Source: Hirsutella rhossiliensis
Taxonomy: Eukaryota; Ascomycota; Sordariomycetes; Hypocreales; Ophiocordycipitaceae
Assembly (NCBI RefSeq): GCF_020360975.1
Contig: NW_025408681.1
Location: 310,001-374,000 of the forward strand
Direction: 5' to 3'
DNA: 64,000 bases
The position numbers were made by a program, and so were the translations under genes. The notes beneath the pieces were generated by a model. The model did no database searches and was not told the DNA's origin. It saw only the letters and a program-made list of their open reading frames with translations. Positions 10,362 to 20,858 of the stretch are shown here, in pieces. Position 1 is the stretch's first letter; every line of letters starts with the position of its first letter.

Positions 10362-12989
10362 TTATATCTCTTTTACAAACCCCACTTCAACAATCCTCTC
10401 CATTGTCAACCTCAGGTTCGCAACCTTCCCCCGGGTGTTGTCTCTTATCCAAAGAAAGGTGACCAACAGAATTCTTCTCACGATGCTCGTCCCCGGCCGG
10501 ACTCGCATTTGCCCCTTGCCCACAATATACAGTACCTTTTGAGTATATGCGCGATCAAGCCTCGCCAACTCCGCCGCGAGCCGCTCATCCATGAGCTCGG
10601 GAAGGTTTTCCGGACTTCCATTGGGTGTCGACGTCACACTGATGCCTTGCTCGTTTTCGGTGACGGACTTGTCGGCGACGGGGTTGGCAGCGTCTTGATT
10701 CATGATGAACTTGCGTATCTGTTTGTAAATCAAAATACCCAAGTCTGGGCTGATGATCTCGTCCATGTAGCCATGGCGGATGACGAGGCGGTAACAGCCG
10801 GGGATGGGAGTGAATCGTGAGACGTGGTAGCGTTCCTCGTCGGCGACAGATGGAGTCTCGACTGGGTGGAGGTGAAAGAAGACGGAGATATTCGGCACAG
10901 CGCCAAGTTTGGAGATGAAGTGGGTGAAGACGCTCGGAGTAAGGACTCCAGTCTTGTCGAAGAAGATGCCGAAACCACCGACGGTAGATATTTGGATGCC
11001 ACCCCAACGAGGAGTCAGCGCCAATGACCCGTCCGCATTCTTCGTGACGAGATTCCTGGGTGGGAAACGATCCTCGGCTTCAGCGCGCCACTGGTTCTCC
11101 TTGCCGAATCTCCACAGCAGAAACAAGCCAGCCAAGATGGCGGATAGAAGAAGCGTAAACCACGCGCCATCAGGTACTTTGTTCAGGGCCGACGAGAGAT
11201 ATAACCCGTCGAGGGTAGCAAAGGTTAGGGCCGGCATGAACACTAGCCATATTGGAAGACGCCAGACGAGGACTGCAACGAGCGTGACCATGAGGGTATC
11301 GAAGAAGGTGACGAAAATGACGCAAACGCCGTAAGCATGGCCCAGGCTTGTGGTGTTGTTGTAGACGGCGGTAACGATAATGGTTCCGAGCATGAGTATC
11401 CAGTTGAGGAAAGGGACGTATAGCTGGCCATGGAACGTGGTGGAGGTGTGGACGACTTTCACCTGCGGGCAATACGAGAGCTTCATGATTTGGCTGATCA
11501 GCTGCAGGCACATTAGCATGAATGTCTAGGTAGAGAGCAAATGGCTGACGGCGGTTACCTGGAACGTGGCCGTGATTATAGCCTGCGAAGCAACAATAGC
11601 AGCCAAGATGGCAAAAACTAAGCTAGGGTAGAACATTCCGGGAGGGACAGTATTGAAGAAGGGGTTCGTGTACTTGTCTGGCGCGAGAGAAAGGTAGGCA
11701 GCTTGTCCGCTGTATGCGAGCAGTAGGCACGGAAATGTCCAGAAAAGCCAGCTCAACTGCACAGCGCGCATGCTGAAGGCGCCGAGATCAGCAAAGAGCG
11801 CTTCGACGCCGGTGAAGGCGAGCAGGACGCCGCCTAGCATCTTCCACCCCTCAGTCCCGTGCTCGACGAAGAACTGGATGGCAAACGAGGGGCTAAAGGC
11901 CTTGAGGACAGTGCAGTCGTGCTTGACGAGATTGTAAATGCCGAAGCAGCCGTTGAGGCCGAGCCAAACTATAACAATGGGTGCAAAAAACCAGGCAATC
12001 CTAGTCGTCCCTAGGGGCTGGATGAGAAAGAGGAGGATAAGGATGCCACAGGTGGTACCGATAATGGTTGGTGTGCCGATGTCGGGTTTGACAACCGATA
12101 AACCCTGGATGGCGCCCAGCACCGACTGAGCCGGGGTGAGGACGCCGTCGGCCATTACCATGGAGACGGCCAGGACGCCAATCGTTTTCAAGAAAGCGCG
12201 GGTGAATTTGCTGTTCTCGATGGCGTGACGGATGCTCCGGGTGGAAGGGCGCACGTCTTGAGTGTTGTGTCGCTCCATCCGAACCGTGACTTCTTCGCGA
12301 GGATCTCTGCCGGTGATGTTTGCCTTTGTATTGTCAGTCGGGAGCAGCAATTGCTTGGTGGAGAGATGTACATATCGCGTCAGGAGAGAGTAGCAGCTGA
12401 AGGTGCCCCCCTCGCCTTCGTTGTCAGCGCGAAGGATGATGAAGACATATTTAGCGGTGACTATGAGAGTCAAAGACCAGATGATGAGCGACAGCACTTG
12501 GATGATCTCATCCCTCGTCGGCGTCGCCGAGAACGTCGACGAGTACACATAGAGGGGGCTGGCTGCGCGTCAGCACCATATGGATCTTGATGTAAGGTGA
12601 TTGGCACGCACCTGGTTCCAATGTCCCCGTAGATGACACCAATGGACTGATATGTGAGCCTGCAGGCAGAAATGTCAGGGAATGGCACCGGCACAGCGCA
12701 ATGTCGACACAAACCAGAGCAGAGTCTTGCCCCTGAATACCTGCTTCTTGTCGCCGTCTCGACGCCAGCCGCCGCCCTCGTCACCATCGGCGTCGAAATT
12801 GTGGGTACGGGCGCGCGAGAGACTGCGGCGGCCGGTGGCGATGCGGGTTAGGTCGCGTCCATAGTACACGCCGCCGGCAATGTCGCTGGTCGGCTCTATG
12901 GGGGTTTGACAAGTCGGCTGCTCATTGTCAGCGCGGCCGGTCCCGGTTTTCAGGCTGTTGTCCTCGATCTTGATCTTTGTGGTGGCCAT
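10362..12989 (-). CDS. HAK1: HAK-type high-affinity potassium transporter
   Basis: This is a four-exon gene, complement of 10362-11501, 11559-12558, 12612-12659 and 12715-12989, coding 820 residues, the usual length for fungal HAK proteins. All introns are GT-AG and phases agree. The tiny 48-nt exon plus the next exon build the family signature GVIYGDIGTSPLYVYS. Some twelve hydrophobic membrane segments follow, including FNWILMLGTIIV and the DGVLTPAQSVLGAIQGL region, then a cytosolic C-terminal domain ending IVEVGFVKEI. It is a plasma-membrane K+ importer. The ATG at 12989 was chosen because the upstream in-frame codon is GTG. No lesion is seen: this is a genuine host gene between TE scraps. 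A small acidic N-terminal extension precedes the membrane part. Confidence 0.93.
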
Positions 12990-13963
12990 GCCAGGTAAGG
13001 AAGACGAGTGAGGAGCAGAAGAAGGTGAGGGCAGGACCAAGGGCAGGTCTGGCGACGGCACAGGTTTTATTCTCGGTCCACCAACAGTGTATCATGGCCT
13101 GGTATTTCTCGTGTCTCGGGCGTCAATAAATGGGGCTTGTCCGTTATCACCACCACGGCATCCACGTTTGGGGGATCGCAGCTAACAGCCCTTAGCACCA
13201 TCCAAGCTGGTCAATCCTCGGGCAAATGCAGTCGAGACGGGCCCAGGCCCGATAATGGGGGCCCACGGACAACATACCCCGGGCTGAGTCCGCCACAGGT
13301 CGAGCACAGGGGCCGTGCACAGCTTGTGCTTTCGGGGCATGTTGGCGAGCAGCTGCGCTAGGGCTAAAGCTCAGGTCGTACGTGTGGCGTCCGCAGTCAT
13401 CCATGTAAGCCGCCGCTCGCTCTCCCCGGGTTACAACATGAACCGGTGTACGCGCGGCATGACGTGGGTGTTGGTGGCGTGCTCCAGGAGCCCCTTTCGG
13501 CTTGCTATATCCGACACTCGGAATGTGGCGAGATGAACAAAGGCCCTGAAACCCGATCGAGTAAAGCCCTAAATGTACAGCAGCATTAGGTTTTGACCCT
13601 GTTGGCAAGTACATGCATGCATGTAGTGATAGCCACATAGCGATAGATGGTGCCTTTCTACCCAGATGACGCACTCGTCGTTCTCCCGCGACGGCCCGCC
13701 CATACTCCTGAAGGCTTCCTTTACGGCGGCGACTGATACATTGGCGCCCGGGCGCCATTTTATTATGAGGATTACTATTTGTAGGGCCACAAACCTCTAT
13801 TTGTAGGGCCGGCCCAGCCGGCCCAATCTTTTTTGTGGCCGGCTCGTTCACCACATTTTTGACTTTTCTGCAAGACACAGTATACTCGGGGGGTTGAGTA
13901 CGTGAAGGATTTACCGGTGATCTGCCGGATCCCGTGATCTGCCGGACTTACCACGATAAGCCT
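12990..13963. other. HAK upstream region, no gene seen
   Basis: Nearly 1 kb without a convincing gene. It holds a perfect 16-bp palindrome TGGCGCCCGGGCGCCA (13742-13757), an alternating ACATGCATGCATGT tract near 13,612, and a short duplicated motif ATTTGTAGGGCC (about 13,783 and 13,800) followed by GGCCGGCCCAGCCGGCC. Part of it should be the HAK promoter. No TATA box could be assigned with confidence. Confidence 0.4.
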
Positions 13964-13964
13964 G

Positions 13965-14380
13965 CCTCCATGGCGTAGTGGTGACACGTCTGGAGCCTCT
14001 GCGTCGCAGAGGGGTCGGTTCGAAGCCGGCTGGAGGCACCCCTGAGCGAACAGGGTACACCCGGGTTCCCGCCCGTCAACAGGGAACAGCGTCATGAGAG
14101 AACACAATCGGCGTACCAACCACCATCAATGACTAACACAACCACGCTTCAACTTCGGCACATCGCGCTTCAGTTGCTGGGAATAGGATGCTGAACACTT
14201 GGAGAAATTGACCTTCAAGCAGGTCTGTCATGGAGCGAACAGTGGAATGGTTGGCGCAGCGTAAGATGATCTGTGGGGCTTGGGGAGTCAAGGAACAAAC
14301 GTGTTGAACTGTACTCTAGACAGTGTAAAGGCCTTATAGGGACCTCCCTCCGGGCGAAATAAATCCTACTACTACTACTA
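13965..14380 (+). mobile_element. tRNA-derived SINE, copy S1
   Basis: The 5' head resembles a tRNA: GCCTCCA at 13964-13970 pairs with TGGAGGC about 65 nt later, with an A-box-like TGGCGTAGTGGTGA and a perfect B box GGTTCGAAGCC. The middle ends in a stem CCTCTGCG/CGCAGAGG. The 3' half matches the 3' UTR of LINE-1, ends CCTCCGGGCG and carries a (CTA)n tail. A target-site duplication CACGATAAGCCTG flanks it at 13952-13964 and 14381-14393. RNA polymerase III would transcribe it from the internal boxes, and a Tad-like LINE would supply the reverse transcriptase. Confidence 0.85.
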
Positions 14381-14416
14381 CACGATAAGCCTGTCCGGCA
14401 GATCACGGTAAGCCTG

Positions 14417-14905
14417 GCCTCCATGGCGTAGTGGTGACACGTCTGGAGCCTCTGCGTCCGTCGCAGAGGGGTCGGTTCGAAGCCGGCTGGAGGCACCCCT
14501 GGTGAAACAGGGTACACCCGGGTTCCCCGCTCGTCAAAGGGGGCAGCGTCATGAGAGAACATCAGTTCACAACGTCACGTTCAATGAAGACCCAATTCGG
14601 TAATTCGGTGATAGAAGAATTCGTCAAGTACAATCGGCGTACCAACCACCATCAACAATAACACATCCAGCTTCGTCTTCGACAAATCGCGCTTCAGTTG
14701 CTGAGAATAGGATGCTGAACACTTGGAGAAATTGACCTTCAAGCAGGTCTGTCGTGGGGCGAACAGTGGAATGGTTGGCGCAGCGTAAGATGATCTGTGG
14801 GGCTTGGGGAGTCAAGGAACAAACGTGTTGAACTGTACTCTAGACAGTGTAAAGGCCTTATAGGGACCTCCCTCCGGGCGAAATAAATCCTACTACTACT
14901 ACTAC
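14417..14905 (+). mobile_element. tRNA-derived SINE, copy S2
   Basis: Same architecture as S1: tRNA-like head with acceptor-like GCCTCCA/TGGAGGC pairing, A-like and B boxes, LINE-derived 3' half and (CTA)n tail. It differs by a longer loop in the central stem (five bases instead of one) and by about 70 extra bases near 14,565-14,635 (ending TTCGTCAAGTA), so S1 and S2 represent two subtypes or S1 has a deletion. It begins 24 bp after the S1 duplication. The candidate duplication (CACGGTAAGCCTG / CACGATACAGCCA) is poor. Confidence 0.82.
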
Positions 14906-15041
14906 CACGATACAGCCAGATCATCATCACCGACATTCTGGACGCCACCACGAGGGACACTCTGTGAAATCCTACCTGCCTACCTTGAATTATTATCTCT
15001 CTATTGAATCGGAAAAGCTGTGTGGTGGTCGAGTCGGCAGC

Positions 15042-16361
15042 ATGAGCATGCTGGTGAATGCGGGGCCTAGGGTGGGGCCGCGCGGCCCCTCGTCGTCGCC
15101 GACCGAAGGCAGAATCGTGAAACGCAAGCTACTCGATGGGACAGCAAAAGAGTTGAATAAAAGCAGCCGATATGCGACAAGAGCGACAAGAAAGGAAACA
15201 GGTGAAATTGAATGCGCGAGACTACCGGGAAATGAAAATGTCAACAGCAGTCAGGAAGAAGTGGCGATGATTGAGAAGGTTTGGGAGCTGCTGGACGAGT
15301 ATCGTGCGGAATTCCGAGGATTGAAAGAGACACTCAGAGAGCAAAATGAGATCATCCGTGAGCAGCAAGAGATAATCCGAAAACAGAAAGAAGAAATAGA
15401 AAAGCAAGGAACTATCAGCCGAGAGCTCAGCATTCATCTGGAAGACATGAAGCAGCAGATGAACGACCAACTTGAGCAGGTCCGAAAGCAACTCGAAGCC
15501 ATCGTCGCCGGCGCAGCGGTTACCCCGCCCAAAACGTTCGCTGAGGTCGCGCGATCATCGCCGTCGCCACAACAGAGCATTGCCCTGTCGCTCTCGCCTG
15601 GTAATACTGCAGAACCTACCGCGAACGAGTTTTTCTGCATGATTGATACATCCCGAGTAGAGGAACAGGACAGAGGCCGAGCACAGATAGGCTCGATTCG
15701 GCAAGCCATTGAAAATGAGGTCAGAACAAAGGAAGGTCAGGTGAACTGGAAGTGCGCAGCAGTTGTGAGGAACTCTCGAAACACAAAGCAAGTCAAGGTC
15801 ATTTGCAGAGATGAAATCGAGCTGCAACGAATCAAGGAAGCTGCGCAGAAAACGGCGGTGACTGGAGCTCGAGTGATGAGAGATCAGCTTTACCCAGTCA
15901 AAGTCGACAATGTCAATCGTACCGCGATCCTCGACGGAGAAGGCAACATCCTACAAGGTGCGGCTGAGGCTCTCGGTGTCGAAAATAATGTCTCAATCGG
16001 TAAGATCACCTGGCTGAGCAACAAAGAAACGAGCAAAGCATACGGGTCTATGGTAGTCTACGTGACGAAAAAGAACGATGCAAAGAAGCTTTTGGATGGC
16101 AAGTACTTCGATCTGGCCGGAGAGTCGGCGTGCACCAATCCCTTCGAACCCCGCAAGGGACCGATGCAGTGCTTCAACTGTCAAGACATGGGCCATAAAG
16201 CCTTCAGGTGCAGCAAGCCTCAGGTGTGCGGAAGGTGTGCCGGTGCGGGTCATCACCACAGGGAGTGCCATGCAATGGACCCTAGATGCGTCTTGTGCGG
16301 CGGACCGCACGAGTCGTTCAGCCGGAACTGCCGCGTGCGAAACATCCACTCCAATGCATAA
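15042..16361 (+). CDS. LINE-2 ORF1, RNA-binding protein with zinc knuckles
   Basis: An uninterrupted frame of 439 residues starts at the ATG of MSMLVNAGP (an in-frame GTG lies farther upstream at 14964). Residues of about 75-165 form a strong coiled coil (REQNEIIREQQEIIRKQKEE). Then come KTFAEVARSS, the conserved IDTSRVEEQ...AQIGSIRQAIE and VMRDQLYPVKVDN segments, and three zinc knuckles near the end: CFNCQDMGHKAFRC, CGRCAGAGHHHREC and CVLCGGPHESFSRNC. It should bind the element RNA and carry it with ORF2. Unlike its copy in LINE-1 it is not frameshifted, so a product is possible if transcribed. Confidence 0.88.
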   Translation: MSMLVNAGPRVGPRGPSSSPTEGRIVKRKLLDGTAKELNKSSRYATRATRKETGEIECARLPGNENVNSSQEEVAMIEKVWELLDEYRAEFRGLKETLREQNEIIREQQEIIRKQKEEIEKQGTISRELSIHLEDMKQQMNDQLEQVRKQLEAIVAGAAVTPPKTFAEVARSSPSPQQSIALSLSPGNTAEPTANEFFCMIDTSRVEEQDRGRAQIGSIRQAIENEVRTKEGQVNWKCAAVVRNSRNTKQVKVICRDEIELQRIKEAAQKTAVTGARVMRDQLYPVKVDNVNRTAILDGEGNILQGAAEALGVENNVSIGKITWLSNKETSKAYGSMVVYVTKKNDAKKLLDGKYFDLAGESACTNPFEPRKGPMQCFNCQDMGHKAFRCSKPQVCGRCAGAGHHHRECHAMDPRCVLCGGPHESFSRNCRVRNIHSNA

Positions 16362-17607
16362 GACACTAAGCATTCTACAGCTCAATGTGCGAAAACGGGA
16401 ACCAGTACAGCAGAGTTTGATGAACGACGAGGACCTCAAGGATTACGGAGTGCTGGCGGTCTCCGAACCGTACGCCAGGATGATCGACGGCAAGGTGGTG
16501 ACAAGCCCCAGGATGCACAGCAACTGGACGAGAATATTGCCAACGCACATGAGCGACGGCCCCTGGCCGATCCGTAGTATGCTTTGGGTGCGAGACGACG
16601 TCGAAGTGATGCAGATGCCGATACCATCAGCGGATCTCACGGCAGCGGTGCTTCGACTGCCGGAGAGGAGCGTCCTGGTGGTATCGGTCTACGTGGAAGG
16701 GCAAAGCACAGAAGCGCTGAAAAGCACTACTGGGCTATTGCATGACTTGATCCAAAGATTCCGTCAAGGCTCTGGTGCACGCACAGATGTGGTGTTGGCT
16801 GGAGACTTCAACTCTCATGACCTACTCTGGGGAGGAGACGATGTTTCGGTTCAGAGACAAGGAGAAGCGGGGCTGATCATTGATCTGATGAACGAGCATG
16901 GCCTCAGGAGCTTGCTCCCGAGGGGCACGAAAACGTGGCAACGCAAGGATCAGGAGAGCACCATCGATTTGGTGTTGACGACGTCAGAGTTGGCAGACGA
17001 AGTGGCAACATGCACCATCCATCCGACCGATCATGGCTCAGACCATAGAGCTATTCAGACGACGTTTGACATCACGATGCCCGAGGAAGGGCGAGGCCAA
17101 GACTCCTGTTTAAGAATGCCCTGGAATCTCATACGAGCCCGGGTGAAAGACAATCTGCGACTCTTGCCTTGGGCTGTCGACGTTCAAACCCAGACGGATC
17201 AACTGATGCGGATCGTCCTGGAGGCTATCCACGAACTGACGCCTCGGGCACGGCCGTCACCGTATGCAAAACGTTGGTGGACCAAGGATCTCACACAACT
17301 TCGGCGGACACACACGTTCTGGCGAAACCAAGCGAGAACGCAACGACGAGGAGGCCAACCGCGACCGGAACTCGAACGGCGGGCCAAAGAAGCGGCGAAA
17401 GAGTTCCACGATGCCATTCGATACCAGAGGAAGACGCATTGGGATGACTTCCTCTCCGACGATGCCAACATCTGGAAGGCGACTAAATATCTTAAAGCCG
17501 GCAAGAGCACTACGGGCGACAAGGTGCCACCTTTGAGGAAAGGGGATGGATCGACGACCGAGGATAAAGCAGACCAGGCAGACGAACTGCTCATTGCCTT
17601 CTTTCCA
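16354..17607 (+). pseudogene. LINE-2 ORF2, endonuclease part only
   Basis: The ATG lies 8 nt inside ORF1 (ATGCATAA). The APE-type endonuclease is complete in outline: ILQLNVRK, SEPYARMIDG, VVLAGDFNSHDLLWGGDD, STIDLVLTTSEL and the terminal SDHRAIQTTF carrying the catalytic histidine. The connecting region (residues about 250-415, KRWWTKDLTQLRRTHTFWRNQ) follows, and the frame ends at the Copia junction around 17,607, before any RT motif. An endonuclease without RT cannot retrotranspose. Confidence 0.85.
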
Positions 17608-18766
17608 CCCTGACGGCTTCAAGCAGCCCGGGAAAGTGTGGAAGCTACGCAAAGCCCTGTACGGGCTCCGTCGTTCCCCCCTTCTTTGGTATAAGGAACT
17701 CAAGAGGTTCCTTATAGGGCAAGGTTTTCAACTCGTCATGGAAGACCCGTGCGTCATGCACACCAACACCATCGTCGTTTTCTTCTATGTGGATGACTTT
17801 GTGGCTCTCTTCCGCAACGGACAAGCAGCGGATTTTCAAGCTTTTCACGATAGCCTCATCGAAGCCTACAACGTCAAGGTCCTTGGAGACCTACGTTGGT
17901 TCATCGGCATTGAGGTTATCAGAGATCGGCCTAACAAGAAGCTGTGGTTGAGTCAGAAGTCGTATATTCAGAAGATCGCCAGCAGATTCGACTGTACGAC
18001 GAATTCAAAGCCGATCAAGCAGCCGCTTGGCCTCGAACTCCTGGAACCATTCAATCAAGCATCCCCGACCAACGACATAGAGCTATTTCAAGCTCTAATT
18101 GGCTCCTTGATCTATGCGACGATCATCACCCGGCCTGACGCGGCATTTGCAGCATCAAGGCTATCCCAATTCCTTCAAAACCCAAGTCCTGTTCACATTC
18201 AACAGGCAAAAAGGGTTATTGAATTCCTCTACAGAGACGTCAACAAAGTCATCGAATTCGACGGCCAAAACCACACGTGCGAAGCCATGTCCGATGCTTC
18301 GTTCGCTGACGACCACAGAGACCGGAAGAGCACCCAAGGATATGCTATCAAGCTATTCGGAGGCCCCGTCGTGTGGAAATCGGGAAAACAAGACACTGTG
18401 ACTACCTCGTCGACAGAGGCAGAGTTACTGGCCCTCTCACAGGCCTCGAAGGAGCTTCTAGCGTTCCATCGCCTTTGTAAAGAAATCACCCTCGATCTTG
18501 AATCCAAAGACCCAGCCATCCAGTGTGATAATCAACAGACCATACGCCTTCTTACGCAAGAGATGGTGACTTTGGTGACCAAGCTGCGCCACGTTGATAT
18601 TCATCACCATTGGCTTCGTCAAGAGGTTCAGAACGGCAACCTACAGGTCGATTGGATGCCTACCGCGCACATGGCTGCTGACGGTCTCACCAAAGCTCTA
18701 CAGGGACAGAAATTCGCTGAGTTTCAACGTCAAATCGGGCTCGTGGACCTACCATTGCAGAATTAG
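17608..18766 (+). pseudogene. Copia pol 3' half: RT C-terminal part and RNase H
   Basis: Starting at PDGFKQPGKVWKLRKALYGL, the frame holds the later RT motifs, with FFYVDDFVALF as motif C (YVDD) and the GDLRWFIGIEV segment, then the Ty1/Copia RNase H: SDASFADDHRDRKSTQGY, SSTEAELLALSQA, IQCDNQQTIRLL and VDWMPTAHMAADGLTKAL, with the catalytic acidic residues present. The frame is intact for about 385 codons to a natural stop after VDLPLQN. Gag, protease, integrase and the first half of RT are missing because the element begins at the LINE-2 junction. Confidence 0.9.
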
Positions 18767-19016
18767 TTGCTATCTGCAGCTGCCGGCTCTGGCGAACCCC
18801 AAATCGCACCTCCAAAAGCGACCCAAACACTCATTCCAACGCAAATCATTTGATCAACGAACCACAGGCGCCGGCCCGCAAGTCCGGTAGCTATCCAACG
18901 CTCTTTTAACCAACTGTCAACTTCGAATTCGCCGTCAAGGCTCAAGGACGCCAACTGCTACTAACAGACCTTCCACAAGTCCAGGCTCTACGCACAACGC
19001 ACAGCCTGAAGGGGTG

Positions 19017-19200
19017 TGTCACGTATAAGGATGTGTCAGGGGTCTTCAGAACGTTGTTGGTAAGCAGTGGCATCGAACCTTCTAGATGACAACGTCATCT
19101 AGGCGGCCTGGGTGGCGACATGATATCGCCACCCCAAGGCAGCCACAAGTGACAGAACTATAAGAAGTGGCTTTTGTTAGAGAGAAGGAACAATCACTTC
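19017..19200 (+). repeat. Copia LTR, 3' copy (5' portion defined)
   Basis: A purine-rich GAAGGGGTG precedes a TGTCACGTATAAGG start. Positions 19,050-19,190 match the reverse complement of 20,430-20,570 at roughly nine bases in ten. The LTR contains two palindromes, CTAGATGACaacGTCATCTAG and GGGTGGCGA...TCGCCACCC. The right boundary is unclear; the AT-rich region to 19,350 may belong to it. Confidence 0.65.
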
Positions 19201-19439
19201 AGAGCAGTCAATACACCAAAACCTCTATGCACCTTTTCGTACTCGTAACGCGACAACAACAGACTTTTAAAAATTTCACCTTATATTTCGACCATATCGC
19301 CATTCATTCAAAATTTTGATGAATGAATTGAATAAAGACTCCTGATTTCTGATTCATCGAATTTGAAGACCTCACCCGATTCGGCTTCATTCAATTCAAG
19401 GGTCCCGAGGCCGATTCGACTTCAAAATCTTCAAATATC

Positions 19440-20233
19440 AGCCCTAACTGGGTTCAATTCGACGATTTCCCTGACCTGGCGAGCTGCTTCCTGGTAGGTC
19501 CATCTTTCTTCTAGCTATTGTTTTGGTCGCTTTGGGGATTCTCGATGCAGTCCTGGCCTATGTGCTTGGTAGATCTTGAACTGGATGGCAGCGGCTTCTT
19601 CGTCTAGCCTTTTGCTTCCGCGGATAAATATAGCCGAGAAGCCGTCGGAAAGGGGCTTAATCAGGCTAGCTATGTCTCGCAGCCATTGGCCGGTCACAGC
19701 CTCCACGAGGAAGTACTGTTCAGCTTCTCCATGATTTCCTCCCATCTAGCGAGCCAGGTAGAGATATTCTTCGTCGGAAAAGCTCGAAGATGGATCGTAT
19801 ACTGGGCTCGGATACGTTCCATCATATAGCCCCTCGTTGGGGCTGTCGAGGCCTCGAGCTTTACAAACCACTCCCGAAGAGTCTCGTCGTCGTGAAGGGA
19901 GGTCAACTTCGCTTTGCTAATCGTTTCCGTAATCGTCGTACGGGCTGCTGTGACGAGCCTCGTCTCGTAGAGGTATTCCTTTCGGCGACCTTCGTAGTCC
20001 CTCGATGCTTCAGAATAAGCCTTCTGCTGGCCTGCATTCAGATCAGCAAATCTTTCAGCCTCAGCGTTGAAGTCACTGAATTCGGGGCGTTCAGGTAGTT
20101 CAAGGGGGGTCTTGTCATGTTCGAAGATGAGCTTGTGGATGGTCTTGTCCACACGGGCCCGAAGCTCCTTTAGCCACTTATCCCAATCCTGAGGCTCCGT
20201 AAGAATCGTGCGCTGGATGGTGTCCTTCGACAT
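19440..20233 (-). pseudogene. Copia gag, UBN2/DUF4219-like, inverted 5' half
   Basis: The minus-strand ATG at 20,233 opens MSKDTIQRTILTEPQDWDKW, then ELPERPEFSDFNAEAERFAD, LVTAARTTITETISKAKLTS and MMERIRAQYTIHLRAF, a gag of the type seen in Copia elements with UBN2-like gag domains. At about 19,735 the frame changes and continues as EQYFLVEAVTGQWLRDIASL and, after a stop, WTYQEAARQVREIVELNP. No pol follows: the element stops around 19,440 against the LTR of the oppositely oriented Copia. It is a different gag type from that at 345-1181 and 27.1-28.7 kb. Confidence 0.8.
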
Positions 20234-20239
20234 CTTGGT

Positions 20240-20586
20240 TGAAGCAGAAAGGATGATTAAGGAGAGAAATGGGGCGTAGAGGTGTCTTAATCGACGATAA
20301 GTTCAATCGAGAGCGGTTGTGGAAGAATGCAGCAGCCGGAAGTTACAGAAACACTGTTTCTCCCGGGCTCATAACTCTCGCGGAGAGAGGGTGCAAGTGA
20401 TGATTAGATTATGTTTCTTGTCCTTAGATGCTTCCTCCTCCCTAACAAAAAGTGACTTCTTATAGTTCTGTCACCTGTGGCTGCCTTGGGGTGGCGATAT
20501 CGCCACCCAGGCTGCCTAGATGACGTTGTCATCTAGAAGGTTCGATACCACCGCTTACCAACGACATTATTCATCCTTCTCAGTCA
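20240..20586 (-). repeat. Copia 5' LTR and leader, inverted
   Basis: Read on the minus strand, the block starts about TGACTGAGAAGGATG at 20,586 and holds the same 140-bp segment as the LTR at 19.05-19.19 kb. Here the second palindrome is perfect (GGGTGGCGATATCGCCACCC), while the plus-strand copy has five extra bases in its centre. The gag ATG follows at 20,233. The end of the LTR and the primer-binding site were not resolved. Confidence 0.6.
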
Positions 20587-20690
20587 CCTTTGCTAGAGTC
20601 AACCCGACTAGGTAACCCTCGGACTTAGATCGTTAACCCGTTTTCACGACAGCCTCCTGACGATGATTCTTCTCGTTATTCCTCCACCAC

Positions 20691-20858
20691 ATGGCCAAAA
20701 TGTCCTCAAAACGGCCTCGAAGTGTCTACACGGAGGAGGACATGGCAATTGCTGTGTTGGAAATCACAAACAACGGCTTGTCGCAGTATCGTGCTGCTCA
20801 AAAGTACGACATACCTCAGCAGTCTAGTCATTCACTCGCATCGCCTATAAAGATGTAG
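20691..20858 (+). pseudogene. N-terminal scrap of a pogo/Fot1 transposase
   Basis: A 55-residue frame begins MAKMSSKRPRSVYTEEDMA and continues IAVLEITNNGLSQYRAAQKYDIPQQ, a psq-type helix-turn-helix as found at the start of fungal pogo-like transposases. The frame then ends in unrelated sequence (HSLASPIKM, stop). No catalytic domain follows, so this is a fragment, of another subfamily than the element at 7.8-9.6 kb. Confidence 0.6.

Larger units (their letters stand above)
14906..17610 (+). mobile_element. Tad-like LINE, 3'-truncated (LINE-2)
   Basis: LINE-2 is a relative of LINE-1 with an intact ORF1 and the endonuclease part of ORF2, but it stops at LLIAFFPP just before the RT and joins the 3' half of a Copia element. 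Loss of the 3' end is the reverse of the usual 5' truncation of LINEs and implies a later deletion or recombination. The 5' UTR is short; SINE S2 lies immediately upstream. Confidence 0.85.

Noticed and set aside
13192..13878. Minus-strand frame of 228 codons upstream of HAK
   Set aside because: Composition is that of GC-rich non-coding DNA, it crosses palindromes and short repeats, and no domain or sensible start is seen.
13964..14045. Functional tRNA gene (and again at 14,417)
   Set aside because: The acceptor-like pairing and B box are good, but the anticodon arm region is a long CCTCTGCG/CGCAGAGG stem that does not fit a normal cloverleaf, and each copy continues into a LINE-derived tail: SINE heads.
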